A stretch of DNA of 45,642 nt. Origin: JBAZLV01 sp041650055. Its GTDB lineage: Bacteria; Nitrospirota; UBA9217. Of the stretch, positions 40,359 to 45,642 are shown one piece after another (positions within the stretch are counted from its first letter, which is position 1; each line of letters opens with the position of its first letter). Where the stretch lies: the NCBI GenBank assembly GCA_041650055.1, contig JBAZLV010000015.1, positions 1 through 45,642 of the forward strand, given 5' to 3'. The position numbers and the translations under genes were made by a program. The notes beneath the pieces were generated by a model. It was given only the letters and a program-made list of their open reading frames with translations, had not been told where the DNA came from and searched no databases.

Positions 40359-41096
40359 ATGACTATTAAAAAAAAGATCTTGATTACAGCAGGCGTGCTT
40401 GTTCTTATCGTAATAGCAGCATTTGTCCTTATTCTCAACAATCTTGATCACATTGTAAAAATGGCAATTGAACGATATGGTTCGGATATTACAAAAACTG
40501 CGGTTCGGGTTGCTTCCGTAAAAATCCATCTTTCCTCAGGAGAAGGGGAAATCGCTGGACTTACCATTGCGAATCCTGACGGCTTTTCTCATGCGTATGC
40601 CTTTCAGGTAGGAAAAATCAGTACGCGAATCAATCCTCGAACCGTTACCGATCCCGTGATCGTTGTTGATGAAATTAAAATCGCTTCACCCCAGATAACA
40701 TATGAGATGAACCCTGCGTTTGCCTCAAATATTCTTGTGTTGAAGAAAAACATAAAGGAATCGAGCGCCACGTCCGCAAAAAAACCCGAGCAATCACCCG
40801 CGAAAAAAAGTGAAAAAAAGATCATGATAAAAAAACTCATTATTGAGAACGGCAAGATTGACGCAAAAGTGGCTGCGCTAAGCGAACAACAGAGATCAAT
40901 CGTCCTGAAAAGAATCGAGCTTATGAATATCGGTTCGAACGGTGGTGCAACAGCAGCACAAGTGGGAGAACAGGTGCTCACGGTTCTGCTGGATGAAGTC
41001 ATCCAGGCTGTGGGCAAGGCGGGAATCCAGCAACAGCTGGACCGCCAGATAAATAAAGGCATTGATCGTGGAGTCCGGCAGTTGCTCGGACAATAA
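40359..41096 (+). CDS. Short AsmA-like periplasmic protein
   Basis: 245-aa protein with an N-terminal membrane anchor (about residues 8-28) and an exported body that resembles the N-terminal part of AsmA/DUF748-type proteins: RVASVKIHLSSGEGEIAGLTIANPDGFS, shown here as KIHLSSGEGEIAGLTIANP, then VDEIKIASPQITYEM. A Lys/Pro/Ser-rich insert (about 130-152) and helical C-terminus follow. AsmA-like proteins affect outer-membrane lipid traffic, but full ones are far longer, so function is uncertain. ATG 40359 has AAGGAGG 5 nt upstream. Confidence 0.72.
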   Translation: MTIKKKILITAGVLVLIVIAAFVLILNNLDHIVKMAIERYGSDITKTAVRVASVKIHLSSGEGEIAGLTIANPDGFSHAYAFQVGKISTRINPRTVTDPVIVVDEIKIASPQITYEMNPAFASNILVLKKNIKESSATSAKKPEQSPAKKSEKKIMIKKLIIENGKIDAKVAALSEQQRSIVLKRIELMNIGSNGGATAAQVGEQVLTVLLDEVIQAVGKAGIQQQLDRQINKGIDRGVRQLLGQ

Positions 41097-41142
41097 CGCG
41101 GTTTTCGCAGTTGAGGATTCCATGCCACAGGGATTGCTCTGA

Positions 41143-42588
41143 CTAGAAAAACGGAAGAATTGAGGCAGCAGCAGCGTCAAGCAGCGGGGCCGGATAGATT
41201 CCGCCCGCAAGCAAAACAAGCGCTGATATCCAAAGCGCCACGGTCAGGGAGGGAGCCGGCAAACGGACGCTCCCTTGACTTTCTCGTGTATAGATGCTCA
41301 TCACAATACGCAGACAGCAATATGCTCCCAGGAGCCAGAAGAGAAGACCTGCTGCCGCAAGCCATCCAAGACCTGCATGAAGCGCTGACTGGAGAAGAGA
41401 AAATTTGCACATAAATCCGGCAAAAGGCGGAACACCGGCAAGTGACGTCAGATACACGCTTACAAGAAGCGCAACAACCGGGTTCGCATGTCCCAACCCT
41501 TCAAAATCACTAATGCTTTCTCCCATGCCTGACTGGTTCATCACGAAAACCGCTGTATACGCAGCAAGATGCATCACCCCAAAAAAACAGATCGAGAAGA
41601 CCGAGCTCGCAATTCCGTCATCTCCTCCTGCCGCAAAACCGATGAACGCATAGCCACAGTGTGCAATCAACAAATACGTGAACATTCTTTTTACATTTGT
41701 TTGCGACAGCGCCATGATAGTCCCGACGGCCATGCTGAGCACCGCTATCAGGGAGGTCAGGATCGTGAGAAAACCGGCGAAAGGTTCAGCCATGACGAAA
41801 AAAATGCGGATCAAAATTGCAAATCCGGCTGCTGGAAAGGCAGCAGACAAAAACGCGGTAACCGGCAGAGGAGCGCCCTCAAACAGATCCGGCATCCACA
41901 GGTGAAATGGCACTGCGGCAATTTTAAATAAAAGACCTGCAATCATCATGATCAGTCCCAGGATCATTACGGGAGGGAAAACGTCCGCTGCTTCAAAAAA
42001 TTCCTGAATTCCGGACAACGCTGTTGTCCCTGCAATCCCGTAGACAAGTGACATCCCGTAAATCAATACCCCGGTCATCACGCCATGCAATATGAGAAAT
42101 TTGATTGCTCCTTCGTGAGATTTGTTCTCCCGGGTGAATCCCGCCAAAAGAGCGGAAGGAAGCGCCACCAGTTCGCCCGCGAGATAGAGAGTAATCAGGT
42201 CTCCGGCTGAAGCCAGAAACATCATCCCAACCGCGGCAAACAGCAGGAATGCGCAGTATTCAGACCTGCGGCTTTCCTCAATCCGTACATACGGCATGGA
42301 TGCAAGCATCGATACACTGCATGCCAGGATAAAAAAGAATCTGAAAAAAAACGCGAGCGGATCGGACAGGACCGCTCCTTCAAAAATTATTCCACTGATT
42401 TCCCTGGAGAGAACGAGGGTAATGCCCGCTCCCATAATTCCTGCAAAACTTCCCCATGCGATCCAAGTGATATATTCCTTCCTGAACAGAAGGCCGGCCA
42501 GAAGCGCAAGGATTCCGGTTCCGACAAGAATGCATTCCGGAAGAATCGGCTTGAGAACCGAAAAAATATGCTGGTACAGTGCGGACAT
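41143..42588 (-). CDS. nuoN: NADH-quinone oxidoreductase subunit N
   Basis: 481-aa antiporter-like subunit of complex I, about 14 membrane helices. Compared with E. coli NuoN, Glu139 (E133), Lys222 (K217, in LLFKIAAVPFHLW), Lys300 (K295) and Lys395 (K395) are kept, but the helix-8 lysine K247 is Pro252 (SAAFPAAGF where families have APKAA). ATG 42588 has AAGGAG upstream; the gene begins 16 bp after nuoM. Last gene of the nuo operon in this direction. Confidence 0.94.
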   Translation of the reverse strand: MSALYQHIFSVLKPILPECILVGTGILALLAGLLFRKEYITWIAWGSFAGIMGAGITLVLSREISGIIFEGAVLSDPLAFFFRFFFILACSVSMLASMPYVRIEESRRSEYCAFLLFAAVGMMFLASAGDLITLYLAGELVALPSALLAGFTRENKSHEGAIKFLILHGVMTGVLIYGMSLVYGIAGTTALSGIQEFFEAADVFPPVMILGLIMMIAGLLFKIAAVPFHLWMPDLFEGAPLPVTAFLSAAFPAAGFAILIRIFFVMAEPFAGFLTILTSLIAVLSMAVGTIMALSQTNVKRMFTYLLIAHCGYAFIGFAAGGDDGIASSVFSICFFGVMHLAAYTAVFVMNQSGMGESISDFEGLGHANPVVALLVSVYLTSLAGVPPFAGFMCKFSLLQSALHAGLGWLAAAGLLFWLLGAYCCLRIVMSIYTRESQGSVRLPAPSLTVALWISALVLLAGGIYPAPLLDAAAASILPFF

Positions 42589-42604
42589 CTGGACTCCTTA
42601 TCCG

Positions 42605-44122
42605 TCAGTTTCCTACTAACGCGGCAAGCATGGTGGCAATGCCGGGAAAAGCTTGAATCTTCATCTGCATCTGATGCATAAGCAATGACAAAGGAGCATG
42701 CATAAGATCCAAAAACATTTTTGGATACATCCCGAGTGCAATACAAACAAGAACACCTGGTACGGCAACGCTTATTTCACGGGCATCGAGGTCATGTATT
42801 TTTCGAGGATTACCGGGCCCGAGCATCACGTTCTGGAAAAACCGGATCCCGCACCAGCCTGCCAGCAGGAGCCCGATGCAGCAGATCGTACCGAGACACT
42901 GCGACCGCTCAAAAAGACCGAACACCGTGATAAAAATCCCGACAAAACCATTCGTTCCCGGAAGACCGATAAAGGAAAGAATTGCGATAAGAAAAAATGC
43001 GGCAGAGAATGGAACCTGTCCTGCCATCCCGCCATAATCCGCAATCACAGTCGAAGACAGGCGGTTCTGCATTATTCCAACGGCAAACAACAGAATGCCG
43101 ATCACCATTCCTACACTTATTGTTTGAAAAACCGCCCCTTCAATCCCCGATCGAGTCAATGAAAAAAACCCCATCGTTATAAAACTGATATGAATCAAGG
43201 CGAGGAACGAAATCATTTTTTTCATGTCTGTTTGTGCAAAAGCGATCCAGCCGCAGTACAGCAGGCCCACAAGCGAAAGAAGCATGATTCCCGTCGAGAA
43301 GATTTTCGTTGCATCCGGGAAACACGGGAGCAAGAGCCGAAGAAAGACGTATGCTCCAAGCGGGGCAAGCACACCCACGCTCAGGATGCTGGCTGGATCA
43401 GGCATTTGATAAGTGGCATCCAGCTGCCATGCATGAAACGGAAACAGCGACATCCGCACGGCACACGGGATAAAAAATGCGGGAAAAACCCAGAGCTGGA
43501 ATGAACGGGAAAATGAGTGCTGGATAAGAAGCGACATATCGAACGTCTCTCCCGCGGCGCCATATACTGCGATTATCCCGACAAGCAGCAGGGCACTGCT
43601 TCCCAGATTGAAGAGAAAAAATCTGATCCCTGCCTGGAACCGGTCTACACCGCCCCACCACACGATCAAAAGAAAAAATGGGATCAGCATGGCTTCCCAG
43701 AAAAAATAAAAAAGAAACAGATCAAGCGCTGAAAAAACGCCAATGAGGCCTCCTTCTGCAAACAGAAGCATGCTCAAGAACGCAGGAACGCGATCCCTGA
43801 TCGCATGCCAGGAAGACGCAAGCGCTATCGTACTCAGGCCGGTTGTCAGAAGAATAAAGAGTATACTGATGCCGTCGACCCCGACCGCATAATTGATGTT
43901 CCAGAGCGGGATCCAGGGCGCTACCTCATGAAACTGCATGCCGGGAACCTGAGGATCAAAGCTCACCAGCAGATAGAGAGAAAACCCGAAAATCAGAAGG
44001 GAAAAAAAGAGCGCTATCGTGCGTGCCCGATCCGGATCACGCATGAACAGCAAGAAAAGGCCTCCAACGACCGGCAGGCCAATTAAAAAACTCAGACCAT
44101 GAAGAGACATGAATGAAGTCAT
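42605..44122 (-). CDS. nuoM: NADH-quinone oxidoreductase subunit M (divergent)
   Basis: 505-aa antiporter-like subunit of complex I. Overall alignment to E. coli NuoM is clear, with FYFFWEAMLIP (Glu143 = E144), SLFPFHAW and AFAQTDMKK. Yet four key positions differ with a constant offset of 11: K234 is Arg223 (AVRMS), K265 is Pro254 (GVLAPLG), H348 is Val337 (TISVGM), and E407 is Ile396 (GFVGIF). LPDAH is QLDAT. It should therefore be impaired in, or altered for, proton transfer. The frame is open from 44137; ATG 44122 has GAGG 4 nt upstream. Confidence 0.92.
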   Translation of the reverse strand: MTSFMSLHGLSFLIGLPVVGGLFLLFMRDPDRARTIALFFSLLIFGFSLYLLVSFDPQVPGMQFHEVAPWIPLWNINYAVGVDGISILFILLTTGLSTIALASSWHAIRDRVPAFLSMLLFAEGGLIGVFSALDLFLFYFFWEAMLIPFFLLIVWWGGVDRFQAGIRFFLFNLGSSALLLVGIIAVYGAAGETFDMSLLIQHSFSRSFQLWVFPAFFIPCAVRMSLFPFHAWQLDATYQMPDPASILSVGVLAPLGAYVFLRLLLPCFPDATKIFSTGIMLLSLVGLLYCGWIAFAQTDMKKMISFLALIHISFITMGFFSLTRSGIEGAVFQTISVGMVIGILLFAVGIMQNRLSSTVIADYGGMAGQVPFSAAFFLIAILSFIGLPGTNGFVGIFITVFGLFERSQCLGTICCIGLLLAGWCGIRFFQNVMLGPGNPRKIHDLDAREISVAVPGVLVCIALGMYPKMFLDLMHAPLSLLMHQMQMKIQAFPGIATMLAALVGN

Positions 44123-44165
44123 ACATCCTCGCAACAATCACATGCCCGGATTAGCACTGAAACAA

Positions 44166-45642
44166 TCAGGACAAAAGAAAGTACACTCCTCCAAAAATGA
44201 GCATCCCGATGATCATACAACATGCGTAATACTGGACTGATCCATTGTGAAGTTTCCGTCCATAAGCACTGATTCGGGAAATCGTGTTCATGATCCAGTC
44301 GGAAACACGGTTTACGATGGCACGCTCTCCTTTGGAAGAAAGCGCTTGACCATAGGTGCGGGCCAGCATGGCAAAACGTGCATGCAGAACCGTAAAAACA
44401 GAAAATAGTGCTTGTATACGAGCAGCCTTTTGAACAAACACCTCTGGCAGCGGGACATTCTTTCGATGAAGAGCATGAGCAAGTCTCCAGCCTGCGACAA
44501 CAGCCCCTGCGGCAATGGCCATTAAACCGAACATGCTCCACCCGCTCCCCAAATCATCCTCCTGAATCGAGAAAAAACTGGAAAAATATTCCTGAAACAG
44601 ATCGGGAATCACATACCCGGGAAATCCGAGCAGGCTTGTGCCAATGGTCAAAAACGTCAGAACCAGGAGGGGAATAATCATCGGTACGCTCAGCTCTTCC
44701 TGCTGGGAGTGGTCACCGTCAGACGTCGTGCCATACAGGATTCGGAAGGAACAATACGATGTCATGAAAATTCCGGCAATCCCGACCATGGAAAAAATTT
44801 TGCCGGCGAGAGATGTGGTAATCATATCCCAGAGTATCCCGTTCTGGCTCAGGAAAATTCCAAACGGAAGAAGACCCGCGAGAGCCATCATGCCGATAAA
44901 AAATGTTCCTTTTGCGATGGGCAGATAGGTTGAACGATTTCGTTGCTTGTCCTTCAAAGCAGTGAACACCATGCAGCTGATTCCCAAAAGCAGCAGGGTC
45001 TTTAAAAACGTATGAACCGTAAGATGAAAAATCGCGGACGAAAACGCGCTCATGCCCAGCGCGAGGAAGAGATATCCTGTCTGGCTTATCGTTGAAAAGG
45101 CTATCATCCTCCTTGGGCTGTTGTCGAGAAAACAAAGAAATCCTCCGTATACGATCCATCCAGCGCCGACAAGCGCAACAAGAACCAGTGGAAATCCGGA
45201 AACGAACAGAGACGAACACCGAACAAGAAAATAAGTGACAGCGATCGATACGGAAGCATGAATCAGCGCAACTGCAGGAGCAGGACAATCAAGCGGATCA
45301 GCCGACTTAAGAAAGCTTATCTGCGCATGAATGCCAGCGAAAAGAAGGATCGTTATAAGGGACAGAGCGCTGATCGGAATACCCAGAACAAGGTATTCAT
45401 GCGTTCCTGCCTGAACTGCTGCAAAAAGCTCCGTATAGGTAAGTGTTCCAAACAGAAGTCCGAGCATGATGAGGCCGATGAATATCCCGGCATTACCAAG
45501 CCGGCTTTTGACAAATGCTTGAAGACCTGTCTGGATGGCGGATTTTTGTTCATGCCGAAACCCAATCAGCAGATACGAACACAGCCCGATGCCTTCCCAT
45601 CCCAAAAACAGAAGCAGGAGATTGTCGGCCAGAATAAGGATA
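44166..45642 (-). CDS. nuoL: NADH-quinone oxidoreductase subunit L (divergent, 5' part outside window)
   Basis: C-terminal 491 residues of NuoL; the frame stays open to the window edge (ILILADNLLLLFLGWEGIG at the visible start), so about 140 residues are missing. Glu of GWEGIGLCSY (E144), His of ALIHAS (H254) and Lys of HTFLKTL (K342) are kept. D178 is Asn (SRLGN), K229 is Ile (AGIHAQ for GKSAQ), and K399-D400 is Gln-Asn (FLSQNG for FSKDE). The usual WLADAMAGPTPVSA is replaced by an unrelated stretch. The C-terminal lateral-helix region and last membrane helix are present. The gene runs 43 bp ahead of nuoM. Confidence 0.9.
   Translation of the reverse strand, partial: ILILADNLLLLFLGWEGIGLCSYLLIGFRHEQKSAIQTGLQAFVKSRLGNAGIFIGLIMLGLLFGTLTYTELFAAVQAGTHEYLVLGIPISALSLITILLFAGIHAQISFLKSADPLDCPAPAVALIHASVSIAVTYFLVRCSSLFVSGFPLVLVALVGAGWIVYGGFLCFLDNSPRRMIAFSTISQTGYLFLALGMSAFSSAIFHLTVHTFLKTLLLLGISCMVFTALKDKQRNRSTYLPIAKGTFFIGMMALAGLLPFGIFLSQNGILWDMITTSLAGKIFSMVGIAGIFMTSYCSFRILYGTTSDGDHSQQEELSVPMIIPLLVLTFLTIGTSLLGFPGYVIPDLFQEYFSSFFSIQEDDLGSGWSMFGLMAIAAGAVVAGWRLAHALHRKNVPLPEVFVQKAARIQALFSVFTVLHARFAMLARTYGQALSSKGERAIVNRVSDWIMNTISRISAYGRKLHNGSVQYYACCMIIGMLIFGGVYFLLS

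Noticed and set aside
1..45642. CRISPR arrays, tRNA or rRNA genes
   Set aside because: No regularly spaced identical repeats and no tRNA or rRNA structure apart from the tRNA-like part of tmRNA were found.

Overview
The window looks like a chromosome segment of a Gram-negative bacterium. Evidence for an outer membrane is LpxC (lipid A), a complete RND tripartite efflux operon with an outer-membrane factor, and TonB-independent envelope genes. The gene content (PPi-type phosphofructokinase, two-domain class I fumarase, cytochrome bd, quinol-dependent NO reductase, glnB-glnA, long Nuo operon, a TPR protein of a type common in Nitrospirota and deltaproteobacterial lineages) suggests an anaerobic or microaerophilic, deep-branching organism, most likely Nitrospirota. 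That placement is inference only; no rRNA is present.

Layout. 0-0.13 kb: the end of an IS with the first codons of its transposase. 0.2-3.9 kb: hsp20 and cydAB, divergent from one shared overlapping promoter region, then ridA. 3.96-6.7 kb: class I fumarase and a RES-Xre toxin-antitoxin pair with a promoter/operator. 7.0-10.8 kb: qNOR, divergent from a response-regulator receiver fused to LpxC. 10.9-19.2 kb: a HerA/DUF853 ATPase, a small DUF2147 secreted protein and the RND permease-adaptor-outer membrane operon. 19.6-21.1 kb: a small DUF2384 protein, an unrecognised 244-aa gene and the tmRNA. 21.2-24.7 kb: the pgeF-yggS-proC-yggT-divIVA-DUF167 cluster. 24.8-31.9 kb: minus-strand housekeeping genes def-fmt-DUF116-rsmB-PASTA-rpe and a B12-binding radical SAM protein. 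32.0-39.2 kb: a large TPR protein, glnB-glnA behind a candidate sigma-54 promoter, an EamA transporter and PPi-PFK. 39.3-41.1 kb: a HAMP membrane protein with a small partner, and an AsmA-like protein. 41.1-45.6 kb: nuoN, nuoM and the 3' part of nuoL.

The most interesting points are: (1) nuoL/M/N where many of the conserved proton-path Lys/Glu/Asp residues are replaced, most severely in NuoM; (2) the receiver-LpxC fusion, which would couple lipid A synthesis to phosphorelay signalling; (3) completely overlapping divergent hsp20/cydA promoters on one inverted repeat; (4) several families of short interspersed repeats that supply the stop codons and last residues of neighbouring genes; (5) promoter -10 elements placed 6 nt before the ATG of two genes, suggesting leaderless mRNAs. 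All functional calls rest on reading the sequence and on family knowledge; no database search was run.
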